Shown here one piece after another: positions 1 through 8,028 of a DNA stretch of 18,618 nucleotides; positions within the stretch are counted from its first letter, which is position 1, and each line of letters begins with the position of its first letter. The position numbers and the translations under genes were made by a program. Below the pieces are notes generated by a model. It was not told the DNA's origin. It did no database searches and was given only the letters and a program-made list of their open reading frames with translations. Source of the stretch: DATAMF01 sp964472565 (lineage in GTDB: Bacteria; Chloroflexota; Anaerolineae; Aggregatilineales; Aggregatilineaceae); NCBI GenBank assembly GCA_964472565.1, contig CAYYNB010000123.1, positions 1 to 18,618 on the forward strand, in the 5' to 3' direction.

Positions 1-3000
1 GCCGCTCGGTGATCGTGGTGGGTCCCAAGCTCAAACTGCATCAGTGCGGTTTGCCGAAAATCATGGCGCTGGAACTGTACCGCCCCTTCGTGATCAGCCG
101 TCTGGTTCATTACAACTATGCCAGCAACGTGAAGGGTGCCAAGCGTATCATTGAGCGCGAACGGCCTGAAGTCTGGGAAGTGCTGGAAGAAGTGATCCAG
201 GAACGCCCGGTGCTGCTCAACCGTGCGCCAACGCTGCACCGCCTCGGTATCCAGGCGTTTGAGCCGCTGCTGGTCGAAGGTAAGGCGATCCAGATTCACC
301 CGCTGGTCTGCGCGGCCTTTAACGCGGACTTCGACGGGGACCAGATGGCCGTGCATGTGCCGCTGAGCCAGAAGGCCGTGCAGGAAGCGCGCGACCTGAT
401 GCTGAGCACCAAAAACCTGCTCAAGCCTGCCGACGGTTCGCCTGTGGTCGCGCCGTCAAAAGATATGGTGTTGGGCTGCTACTACCTGACGATGGACCCC
501 ACCGCCGAAATCGTGACGCTGAAAAATCGCGCCGATGATTTCCGCTCGTGGGAAGTGCTGCGGCAGGGTGGGTATAAGATCGGTGCTGTGGAGAATACCG
601 CCGGTTCGCGCCAGATCGAATATCACGAACTCGATTACAGCAACGAGATCACGCTGCTCAAGCCGATGAAAACCGAAGATGGCCGCACGATCAAACCCTT
701 TGATCAACTCGTGCAGGGGCTGATCGACGGGCGGTTTGATGCCGGCGTGCATAACACCATCGAATTCAACGACTATATGGCGAAGAAGCCTGACACCCCG
801 CTGGTGCTGGCGAATCTGTCCGAGCGCCGTCTTGTCGTGGACATGAACGAGATCGAGTATCTCTACGGCATGGGCGTGGTGGATCTGCATACGCCGATTC
901 TGCTCGGCAACTTCTACGACGATCCGAACCATCCGCTGCCGCCGCAGCCCGAACCGACAACGGTAGGCCGCGCGCTGTTTAACCGGATTCTGCCGGACGA
1001 TATGCGCTTTGTGCAGGATACCTTTGGCAAGAAGAGCCTGCAAAAGCTGGTAGCCCGCGTTTACCAGAAGTGGGGCGCGGACATGACTACCGACGTGGTG
1101 GACTCGATCAAAAATATCGGCTTCCACTACGCGACGGTTTCCGGCACGACAATTGCTGTGTCGGACCTGGAAGTGCCCGAAGAGCGCGAATATATCCTGG
1201 ATGAAGCCAACGACAAGGTAGAGAACGCGCAGCGTGACTTCCGGCGTGGGTTGCTCACCGAAGAAGAACGCTACCAGCTCACGATTGATAGCTGGAACGA
1301 TGCCAAGTCGCGCCTGCAAAAGGTGATCGGCGACTCGCTCGATCCGTTTGGTCCGATTGCGGTTATGGCGATCTCTGGATCGACCAAAGGTGGCTTTGGC
1401 CCCATCACGCAGTTGGCCGGGATGCGCGGTCTGATGGCTGACCCGTCCGGGCGTATCATCGACCTGCCGATCAAGAGCCACTTCCGTATGGGTCTGACGG
1501 CGCTGGAATACTTCATTTCGACACACGGCGCACGTAAAGGTCTGGCCGATACCGCGCTGCGTACCGCTGACGCGGGGTATATGACGCGCCGCCTGGTTGA
1601 CGTGGCGCAGGATATGATCATCAACCGCCATGACTGCGGCACGCAGCAGGGCATGTGTCTGCGCAATCCCGCCCATCCTGATAACCAGGACAGCAAGGGG
1701 AATCCGATCCCCGAAGTGGACGTGGCCGGGCAGGACCTGACCGAACGTATTCTCGGACGCAGCGCCGCCCGCGATACCTACGATCCCAAGACGGGCGAAC
1801 TGATTGTTCGCCGCAACGAGATGATTACCGAAGAAGTCGCGGATGCCCTTGAAAAGGCGCTGGTCCGCGAAGTGTGGGTGCGCAGCCCGATGACCTGCGC
1901 GTTGATTCACGGCTGCTGCGCGCTGTGTTACGGGCGCGACCTGGGGCGCGGTGAACTGGTGGACATCGGCACGGCGGTGGGTATCGTCGCGGCGCAGTCC
2001 ATCGGCGAACCCGGTACACAGTTGACGCTGCGAACGTTCCATACCGGTGGTGTGGCGCTCGGTGGTGGTGACATCACAAGTGGTCTGCCCCGCGTGGAAG
2101 AACTGTTCGAAGCGCGCAAGAAGCCCAAAGGTGAAGCGGTGGTCGTGGACATCAGCGGCACGCTGCGCCTGCTGCGTAAGGAAGGCGTGCGTATTGCCCG
2201 CGTGATCAACAGCGAAGTCCGCAGCGAATCGCATGACATCCCGTTCGGGTATGAACTGACCGTTCAGGATGGCGAAACGATCCGCGAGGGCACGCGGCTG
2301 GCCGAACACGTGGATGCTCACGACGATATTACGGCGGTCATGGGCGGCGATGTCTTTATCGAAGGCCACACGCTCTATATTCGCTCCGAAGTCGAAGACG
2401 TGCGCGACTACGAAATTCCGCAGAACGCGCGGCTGCTCGAAGGTGTGGAAGATGGTATGCAGGTGACGGCGGGCCAGCAGTTGACCGAAGGCTCGAAGAA
2501 CCCGCACCGTATTCTGCGCATTCTGGGGCCGGAAGCCGCCCAGCACTACCTGTTGACGGAAGTGCAGAAGGTGTATCGCAACCAGGGCGTGAACATTTCG
2601 GACAAGCACTTCGAAGTGGTGATCCGCAAGATGATGAGCAAGGTCCAGATCACGCGCAGCGGCGACAGCGAAATGCTGCCCGGTGAACTGATCGACAAGC
2701 TGATGCTGCTCAATATGAACGAGAATTTGATCGCGCAGGATAAAGAACCCGCTTCGGCGGTCCCGGTTCTGCTCGGCGTGACCAAAGCCGCGCTGACCAC
2801 CGCAAGCTTCCTGTCGGCGGCGAGCTTCCAGCACACGATCCGCGTGTTGGCGAGCGCGGCCATCGAAGGTAAGGTGGACAAGCTCTACGGCCTGAAGGAA
2901 AACGTGATCATCGGCAAGCTGATCCCTTCTGGTACGGGTTTCCACACCTACCAGGACCGCGAACTGGCTGTCACCAACGATCATCTGGCGGCGCAGTTTG

Positions 3001-3287
3001 TCCGTCACCAGGATGTTGAAATTGATGATGACGAGGACGAGGACGAGGACGAACTGCTGATGGCGATTGACCTCGACGAAGTGGATGACGATGTGGTGAT
3101 CGACGAAGTAGACGAAGTGGACGACCTCGGTGATGTGGACGATGACGAGGGCTTCGTGGACGATCTCGAAGAAGACGACACCGAAATCCCTGATCTGGGT
3201 GACGACGAGGAAGACGACATGGACTCGCTCGAAGCCGTTGCCGAGGACGAAGAAGCCGCTGCGGACGAATTCGACGCCGAGGGCTAA
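1..3287 (+). CDS. rpoC: RNA polymerase subunit beta' (5'-truncated by window edge)
   Basis: This is the catalytic large subunit of RNA polymerase. The reading frame is already open at the left edge (codons from base 3), so the N-terminal clamp and first zinc site lie outside. Numbering from the GTG at base 9, the active-site loop NADFDGDQ is at residues 105-112, with D107, D109 and D111 chelating the catalytic magnesium. The second zinc site is visible as an upstream DCGT and the TC-x6-CxxC cluster near bases 1890-1930. It is followed by the bridge-helix/trigger-loop block GIVAAQSIGEPGTQLTLRTF. The last ~90 residues (bases 3012-3284) are overwhelmingly Asp/Glu, which is unusual. The TAA at 3285-3287 is followed by an intrinsic terminator, so rpoC ends its operon. 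rpoB is expected just upstream but is not seen. The identity is not in doubt. Confidence 0.98.
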   Translation, partial: RSVIVVGPKLKLHQCGLPKIMALELYRPFVISRLVHYNYASNVKGAKRIIERERPEVWEVLEEVIQERPVLLNRAPTLHRLGIQAFEPLLVEGKAIQIHPLVCAAFNADFDGDQMAVHVPLSQKAVQEARDLMLSTKNLLKPADGSPVVAPSKDMVLGCYYLTMDPTAEIVTLKNRADDFRSWEVLRQGGYKIGAVENTAGSRQIEYHELDYSNEITLLKPMKTEDGRTIKPFDQLVQGLIDGRFDAGVHNTIEFNDYMAKKPDTPLVLANLSERRLVVDMNEIEYLYGMGVVDLHTPILLGNFYDDPNHPLPPQPEPTTVGRALFNRILPDDMRFVQDTFGKKSLQKLVARVYQKWGADMTTDVVDSIKNIGFHYATVSGTTIAVSDLEVPEEREYILDEANDKVENAQRDFRRGLLTEEERYQLTIDSWNDAKSRLQKVIGDSLDPFGPIAVMAISGSTKGGFGPITQLAGMRGLMADPSGRIIDLPIKSHFRMGLTALEYFISTHGARKGLADTALRTADAGYMTRRLVDVAQDMIINRHDCGTQQGMCLRNPAHPDNQDSKGNPIPEVDVAGQDLTERILGRSAARDTYDPKTGELIVRRNEMITEEVADALEKALVREVWVRSPMTCALIHGCCALCYGRDLGRGELVDIGTAVGIVAAQSIGEPGTQLTLRTFHTGGVALGGGDITSGLPRVEELFEARKKPKGEAVVVDISGTLRLLRKEGVRIARVINSEVRSESHDIPFGYELTVQDGETIREGTRLAEHVDAHDDITAVMGGDVFIEGHTLYIRSEVEDVRDYEIPQNARLLEGVEDGMQVTAGQQLTEGSKNPHRILRILGPEAAQHYLLTEVQKVYRNQGVNISDKHFEVVIRKMMSKVQITRSGDSEMLPGELIDKLMLLNMNENLIAQDKEPASAVPVLLGVTKAALTTASFLSAASFQHTIRVLASAAIEGKVDKLYGLKENVIIGKLIPSGTGFHTYQDRELAVTNDHLAAQFVRHQDVEIDDDEDEDEDELLMAIDLDEVDDDVVIDEVDEVDDLGDVDDDEGFVDDLEEDDTEIPDLGDDEEDDMDSLEAVAEDEEAAADEFDAEG

Positions 3288-3310
3288 ACGTTCCGAACGA
3301 AATCAATATG

Positions 3311-3349
3311 AAGCAGGCGGATGTCAGCAAGGGCACCCGCCTGTTTTTT
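3311..3349 (+). terminator. Intrinsic terminator of rpoC
   Basis: CAGGCGG (3314-3320) pairs perfectly with CCGCCTG (3337-3343) around a 16-base loop. The right arm is followed by six T (3344-3349). Flanking A/G and T bases can extend the stem. It lies 24 bases after the rpoC stop and upstream of the hydrolase ribosome-binding site. Confidence 0.88.
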
Positions 3350-3418
3350 ATTACAGGCCGCTCCGGTTATGTATCCGCGTACAACAGTATGCGAGGTTGC
3401 ACACGAGGAGGGATAGAC

Positions 3419-4156
3419 ATGATCCGTTTGGTTTCTATTTTATTGTGCGTGGTGGTGGTGTGGGCGGGCTGTCCGGCGGTGGCGCAGGGGCAGGAGGATA
3501 TTGAGGGCGAGCGGATCGAAATCACGGCGTCGGATGGCTGGACGCTGGTGGGAACTTTTTATGCTGCGCCGGAAGACGCAGTAGGGGAGACGGGCGCACC
3601 CGTGATCCTGCTGCTGCACCAGGCGGGCAGCGTCAAAGAGTCGTGGCTGGCGGAGATCCAACCGCTGCACGAGGCCGGGTATGCGCTGCTGGCGGTGGAT
3701 CAGCGGGGCGGCGGCGAAACGCGCGGCGGGATGACCAGCGACAACGCTCAGACCGATGTGCAGGCGTGGCTGGATTGGCTGCGCACGAAGGAAGGCGTTG
3801 ATCCCGCGCGGCTGAACCTGATGGGCGGCTCGATGGGCGCGAATCTGGCGCTGTTGGGGATGGCGAACGATCCCGATGTGGTGACGGCGGTGGCGCTCTC
3901 GCCGGGGCTGACCGGCGGCTATGAGCAGTGGGATGTGAGCGCTGTGTTTACGGGAATTGGAGATCGTCCGGTGTATCTGGTCGCCGGACAGCGCGACGAT
4001 CCGAGCGGGGCAGATACGAAAACGCTGGCGCTGGCCTCTACCGGCGAAATTCAACTGCATATGTATAAAAGCAGCGCGCACGGCCTCGGTATTTTTATGC
4101 TGGAAAGTGACCTGCTGCCGTCGATTATCGCGTGGTTGGATCGCTGCAATCGGTAA
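3419..4156 (+). CDS. Secreted alpha/beta hydrolase (dienelactone-hydrolase-like)
   Basis: This 245-residue serine hydrolase of the alpha/beta fold has an unknown substrate, probably an ester or small acyl compound. The N-terminus is a hydrophobic signal (residues 1-22) ending PAVAQGQ. A WAGC at residues 15-18 resembles a lipobox but has Trp at -3, so ordinary signal-peptidase cleavage is more likely. The oxyanion region is LLLHQAG. The nucleophile elbow is GGSMGAN with Ser138, the acid is Asp193 or Asp194 (GQRDDPSG), and the histidine is His221 (SSAHG). The start at 3419 is chosen because AGGAGG at 3406-3411 sits 7 bases upstream. An ATG at 3308 in the same frame lies inside the rpoC terminator and is not credible. 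The gene appears to be a single-gene unit, convergent with the glycosidase downstream. Confidence 0.87.
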   Translation: MIRLVSILLCVVVVWAGCPAVAQGQEDIEGERIEITASDGWTLVGTFYAAPEDAVGETGAPVILLLHQAGSVKESWLAEIQPLHEAGYALLAVDQRGGGETRGGMTSDNAQTDVQAWLDWLRTKEGVDPARLNLMGGSMGANLALLGMANDPDVVTAVALSPGLTGGYEQWDVSAVFTGIGDRPVYLVAGQRDDPSGADTKTLALASTGEIQLHMYKSSAHGLGIFMLESDLLPSIIAWLDRCNR

Positions 4157-4163
4157 TGGGTTG

Positions 4164-4202
4164 GTAGGGCGTAATTCGGGGCAATTCGTGAATTGCCCCT
4201 AC
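4164..4202. repeat. Palindromic intergenic element between convergent genes
   Basis: GGGGCAATTC (4178-4187) and GAATTGCCCC (4190-4199) form a perfect 10-base inverted repeat with a 2-base centre. Outer GTAGGG (4164-4169) and CCCTAC (4197-4202) can also pair. It lies between the convergent hydrolase and glycosidase genes and its right arm touches the glycosidase stop codon. No T-run follows on either strand, so it is not a classical terminator. It looks like a small dispersed palindromic (REP/MITE-like) element, possibly serving both 3' ends. Confidence 0.6.
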
Positions 4203-5716
4203 TGCTTGGGTGCCTGCTGCAAGGCATAGTAGACCGGGCGCGGCTGCCATGCGCTATTGAGCAGCCCGTAGCCCGCCTTCGAGTCCGACTGGTCGAGCGC
4301 GCCGCCGAGCGTGGCAAAGTTCAGGTTCCACAGGATCATCGGTCCCAGGTAGGGGCGCGCCTGCGCCAGCTCGAAGGCCCGGAGCGTGAAGTTCGCCTGC
4401 TGCGACTGGTCCAGGAAGGCAAAATACGGCTCGCCGGGCGGGTCGGTGGGGCGGCTCCCACTGGATGTCTGTAAGCCGTCGAAGGTCGCCCAGCCGAATT
4501 CCGTGCCCCACATCTGCGCGCTACCGTGCCCGTTGGCGGTCATGATGCTGCGGTAGTCTTCGATGGTGTCGAGGAAGAAGAACTGCGGTTGGTCGTCCCA
4601 GCCGCGCGTGGGAGCCGAACAGCAGCGCGAATCGGGCGCATTGGCCCAGCCGTAGGGGTGGATGCCCACCGCGACATCGTTTCCGTACTGCGCCAGCCCT
4701 TCATTGTAAAGCTGCTGCATCCAGGTGCGGTCATTGGTGGAATACTGCGAGTCGCCGGTGGGGGCGGGCGCGGCGGTGATGATGGTGATGTTGGGCGAAA
4801 ACTGGCGGATGGCGTTATACGCCGTGCGGAAATAGCGCATATAGTCGCTGCCGGTGAGCGAGTGCCCGTACCATTCACGCATCAGGTTCGGTTCGTTCCA
4901 GACTTCAATCGCGTTGATGAAGGGCTGGCCTTGCGGGTCCAGGCCGACTTCGTTCAGCAGGCGCGTGAGCATATCGGCCAGCACCTGGGGATCGTTCGGT
5001 GGGCCATCTTCGCGCATGATGCCATCGGGATCAGGCGAGCGGGACCAGCCGGGCGCTTTGGCGATGCTGATCAGGACGCGGAAGCCGAGATCGTGCGTCT
5101 GCTGGATGTAGAGGCGCGTCAGGGCGAACAGTTCGTTAAAATGGCCGGGCGAGTCTTCCATCAGCGACCAGTTGAACTGGTATTTGACCCAGGTCACGCC
5201 CAGGTCTTTACACAGCGACATCAGGGTAGCGAATTCACTGGTGCTCACATGCGGGTGAAGCTGGATGCCAAGCATCTCGCGGCGCAGTCCGGGCAGCGGT
5301 GTCGGGCTGGGTCCAGCCGTCGGCGGCACGGTGGGCGCTTCGGTGGGCATGGACTGGGTGGCGGTGGGCGGCGGCGTGTAGTTGGGATCGACGATGGGGC
5401 CGAAGATTACGCCGGATGGAACAGTAGCCGTTGCTGCCGGGGTGACTGTCGGCGCGGCGGTCTGGTGCGCGCCGATAATGGGGCCGAAAGTCGGGCGGGG
5501 AGTGGGTGAGTTCGTTGGCGTGGTGGTGGGCCGTGAGGTCGGATTCGGCGTTGGGCTGGGCTGGGCGGCGATTGCCGTTGGCGCGATGGGTGTCGGCGTG
5601 ACATAGACAAAAACCGGTGTAACCGGGGCCGGCTCTTCGTCCGTGCCACAGCCAACCAGGATCAAAAGCGCCGCAAGGGCGAACAATAGCAGGTGAAGAG
5701 GATAGGGGATTCGCAT
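4199..5716 (-). CDS. Lipoprotein glycoside hydrolase (clan GH-A, GH39/GH5-like)
   Basis: This 505-residue surface lipoprotein is predicted to cleave beta-linked glycans. Residues 1-23 are a lipoprotein signal ending LVGC (acylated Cys23). Residues 28-143 are a Pro/Thr/Ser-rich spacer containing two similar FGPI units, probably a wall- or surface-spanning linker. Residues ~146-505 are a TIM-barrel glycosidase: the acid/base is Glu275 in EVWNEPN, the likely nucleophile is Glu406 in WGTEFGW, and a HPYGW strand lies at 353-357. The start at 5716 matches the canonical lipoprotein signal and has no Shine-Dalgarno, but an extended -10 element lies 6 bases upstream. The frame is open upstream into the permease with no stop between them. 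The terminator and promoter at the junction argue for two separate proteins. The exact GH family cannot be fixed by eye. Confidence 0.88.
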   Translation of the reverse strand: MRIPYPLHLLLFALAALLILVGCGTDEEPAPVTPVFVYVTPTPIAPTAIAAQPSPTPNPTSRPTTTPTNSPTPRPTFGPIIGAHQTAAPTVTPAATATVPSGVIFGPIVDPNYTPPPTATQSMPTEAPTVPPTAGPSPTPLPGLRREMLGIQLHPHVSTSEFATLMSLCKDLGVTWVKYQFNWSLMEDSPGHFNELFALTRLYIQQTHDLGFRVLISIAKAPGWSRSPDPDGIMREDGPPNDPQVLADMLTRLLNEVGLDPQGQPFINAIEVWNEPNLMREWYGHSLTGSDYMRYFRTAYNAIRQFSPNITIITAAPAPTGDSQYSTNDRTWMQQLYNEGLAQYGNDVAVGIHPYGWANAPDSRCCSAPTRGWDDQPQFFFLDTIEDYRSIMTANGHGSAQMWGTEFGWATFDGLQTSSGSRPTDPPGEPYFAFLDQSQQANFTLRAFELAQARPYLGPMILWNLNFATLGGALDQSDSKAGYGLLNSAWQPRPVYYALQQAPKQ

Positions 5717-7774
5717 GGGCTGAGTGTAGCACGGCTCGCCTGATTCCGCGATAAAAAAGGAGCGCCTGGTTTGCGCTCCTTTGTCGTTCAGCAATGAGTG
5801 TTTGGGCGGCTTGAGACCTTGGTCCTCGTACTTTTGGCCGCCGTTGTGTTTGCGGTGGATGCGGTAGGGGATACTGCTCACCACGACATTTTCCATGCGG
5901 CTGAGGGCCAGATTAAAAATGACAGCGGTGTTCTGGTGAAGCGCCTGTTCCCAGTAGGTATCCATAGCGAGATGGCCCATCACGACGTGAATAAAGCCGC
6001 CGCCTTCGTATTGAGCGCGCTGCTGCTCTTGGAGCGATTCAATATACTCGCGCAGCGGGTCGGCCAGCAGGCGGAGCGGAGAGGGAATGATGACGAGTTC
6101 ACCTTCTCCGATGCGCTTCTGCCACTTATTCTGGACAATTTCGACTTTATCGGGGTTAATGCCGATATGGACCGCGCGCCAGGGCTGTTGCAGTGACTTG
6201 GCAAAGTTGACCAGCCGGACGGTTTCGGCATGGACATCATCGACCAGGATCAATGTTTGGATGGGACGGACGCTGACATCAACCGGCACGCCTTCCAGGC
6301 TGAGGGCATGGGCGACGGCTTTGTAGTGGCCGTGAATACGGAAGAAGATGAAGACCAGTGTTGGGATGAGCAGCACCACGAACCACGCGCCATCGGGGAA
6401 TTTGGTGATGGCAAAGACGATCATCACCACGCCGGTGCAGATTGCCCCAAACGCGCTGATATACATCTTGAGCTTCCAGCGAGCGTCGTATTCCATGGGA
6501 GCTTCGCGGCCCTGGATAACTTGGCCCGGCTTGAGTTTACCGATCCGCTTCTGGTGAATGACCATGCCCGACTGCGAGATGGTAAAACTGAGGAATACCC
6601 CAATCGCATAGAGCGGGATCAGGTAGCTGGTTCGCGCATCGGCGACGATGACCAGCACCGACGCGAACAAGGATAGACCGACAATACCCCAGGAAAAGAC
6701 GAGGCGACCACCGCGATAGGTGAGTTGGCGGGGCAGAAAGCCGTCGCCAGCGGCCAGGGCTGCCAAACGTGGAAAGTCGGCATAGCTGGTGTTGGCGGCC
6801 ATCAGCAGGATCAGGGCGGTTCCGGCCAGCACCAAGATATAGAAGATGCTTTCTTCACCATAGATCGAGCGGCCAATTTGCGAAATCACGGTTTCGGTTT
6901 CGCTGGGGATGGCGTGAATCTGGTGCGCCATCAGGGTAACACCCAGGAACAGCAGGACGAGAATGGAACTCATCGCAATGAGAGTCTTGGCGGCATTGCG
7001 ACTGCGGGGTTCTTTGAAGGCGGTAATGCCATTGGAGATTGCTTCGATACCCGTAAGCGCCGTACACCCACTGGAAAAGGCGCGCAGAACCAAAAAGAGT
7101 GTGAGGGCATGGGTGCCTTCATGCACGGCTTCGACGTCCTTGACATCGGGAAGATCGCCTAAAATTGCTTTGACGAAGCCCACAATCAGCGTGAAAAACA
7201 TGCTGCCGAGGAAGAAGTAGGTGGGAATAGCGAAAATGCGACCACTTTCTTTGACCCCGCGCAGGTTCACGATCATCATAAACACAATGACCCCAATCGC
7301 CATCTCAACACGATAGGGGAGCAGATCGGGAAAGCCGGATGTGATCTGCGCCACGCCGGACGAGATACTCACGGCAACGGTCAAGATGTAGTCGGTGAGC
7401 AGGGCCGCACCCGCAATTTGGGCGGGTAGTTCACCGAGGTTATCACGGGCAACGATGTAGGCTCCACCGCCGTTCGGGTAAGCGAAGATGGTTTGGCGGT
7501 AGGAGATGGTCACAATCACCAGCAGAATAGCAATCGCGATGGCTATCGGAATGGACAAGTTCAGGGTTGATGCGCTGAGACTTGCCATCGCCAGGATGAT
7601 CAGAATTTCTTCGGTGGCATAGGCGGTGGATGAGAGCGCATCCGACGCAAAAACCGCCAAGCCCACCGTTTTGCTGACACGTTGATGGGGCAGCGCTTTG
7701 GTTTCGAGCCGCTTGCCGATCAGCAACTTGCCCAGAGAGAAGCGTGGTTCTTGTGTTTCGTTGGTAGATGCCAT
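5717..7774 (-). CDS. KimA-like APC-superfamily permease (potassium importer family), no own stop codon
   Basis: This is a membrane transporter of the amino acid/polyamine/organocation superfamily, most like the KimA (YdaO) proton/potassium symporters that c-di-AMP controls in Firmicutes. About twelve membrane helices span residues 35-480. ASDALSSTAYATE holds D45 and Y52. TDYILTVAVSIS (128-139) and FSSGCTALTGIEAISN (233-248) match the family substrate path. Residues ~500-640 form the cytosolic USP-like C-terminal domain, and KimA proteins end near the equivalent of IPYRIH (635-640). The start at 7774 has AGGTG upstream. Oddity: after residue 640 the frame stays open through a terminator and joins the lipoprotein glycosidase at 5716, giving a 1191-codon frame. 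This may be a lost stop codon or a base-call error. A TGA in the next frame lies just before the terminator. Whether the substrate is potassium or an amino acid is inferred. Confidence 0.86.
5723..5731 (-). promoter_or_regulatory. Extended -10 promoter giving a leaderless glycosidase mRNA
   Basis: On the minus strand TGCTACACT (extended -10, hexamer at 5728-5723) lies 6 bases before the ATG at 5716, so transcription would start at or next to the A of ATG. No Shine-Dalgarno is present and the -35 region is poor. This spacing is typical of leaderless genes. Confidence 0.5.
5753..5782 (-). terminator. Intrinsic terminator inside the open permease frame
   Basis: Reading the minus strand, AGGAGCGC (5780-5773) and GCGCTCCT (5765-5758) form a perfect 8-base stem with a 7-base loop. 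It is followed by a T-tract (5757-5753) and can be extended by A-T pairs. It is a strong terminator for the permease transcript, yet no in-frame stop codon precedes it. Confidence 0.88.
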
Positions 7775-7820
7775 AGGACACCTGTTATTGTCTGACTTTC
7801 GATAGAGTGCCGATCACATC

Positions 7821-7883
7821 TGCGCCTGACAAATGAAACGCCCGGTTTTGACGGGCGCACTTCGGTTTATGGATTTGTCACGC
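7821..7883 (-). promoter_or_regulatory. Nested stem-loop in the permease 5' leader
   Basis: An outer stem pairs 7827-7834 (TGACAAAT on +) with 7873-7880 (ATTTGTCA), extendable by GCG/CGC past a 2-base bulge. It encloses a GC-rich hairpin, CGCCCG (7839-7844) with CGGGCG (7852-7857). The structure lies in the predicted ~140-base leader between the permease promoter and its start codon. On the transcribed strand the inner hairpin is followed by TTTCATTT, like a weak terminator. It does not match the c-di-AMP riboswitch consensus that I can recall. Confidence 0.45.
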
Positions 7884-7922
7884 GAAGACGCAACCTGCAA
7901 CAAGACACAAGCTACAAAAGCT

Positions 7923-7952
7923 ATTATACAGTAAAGATTATAGCAATGTGAA
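7923..7952 (-). promoter_or_regulatory. Sigma-70-type promoter of the permease gene
   Basis: On the minus strand, TTCACA (7952-7947) is followed after 18 bases by TATAAT (7928-7923). A second TATAAT preceded by TGC lies at 7942-7937. Predicted transcription start is near 7916, leaving a leader of about 140 bases before the ATG at 7774. Confidence 0.6.
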
Positions 7953-8001
7953 GGGGAAACGCCTGTTCGACTATAGCCAAAGTAGACAAATGTATTGTTT
8001 G

Positions 8002-8023
8002 GGGTGGGCCGGAAGACCCACCC
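8002..8023 (-). terminator. Hairpin just after the ATP-grasp gene
   Basis: GGGTGGG (8002-8008) pairs with CCCACCC (8017-8023) around an 8-base loop, 5 bases past the stop codon on the minus strand. There is no T-run after it, so termination would be weak or factor-dependent. A role in mRNA 3'-end protection is equally possible. Confidence 0.4.
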
Positions 8024-8028
8024 AGACA

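Noticed and set aside
456..3008. 850-codon open frame antisense to rpoC
   Set aside because: It is the complement of a conserved high-GC gene. Its translation is low-complexity His/Arg/Gln-rich with no recognisable domain.
3005..3220. Serine-rich antisense frame
   Set aside because: It is the mirror of the acidic GAC/GAA codons of the RpoC tail and has no independent support.
3308..3418. Earlier ATG for the alpha/beta hydrolase
   Set aside because: It lies inside the rpoC terminator and would bury the signal peptide. The 3419 start has an ideal AGGAGG.
4526..5509. 327-codon plus-strand frame over the glycosidase
   Set aside because: It is a shadow of the minus-strand gene, which has clear catalytic motifs and a lipoprotein signal.
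7775..7930. c-di-AMP (ydaO-type) riboswitch before the permease
   Set aside because: The conserved purine-rich core expected of that class is not visible. Only a generic nested stem-loop is seen.
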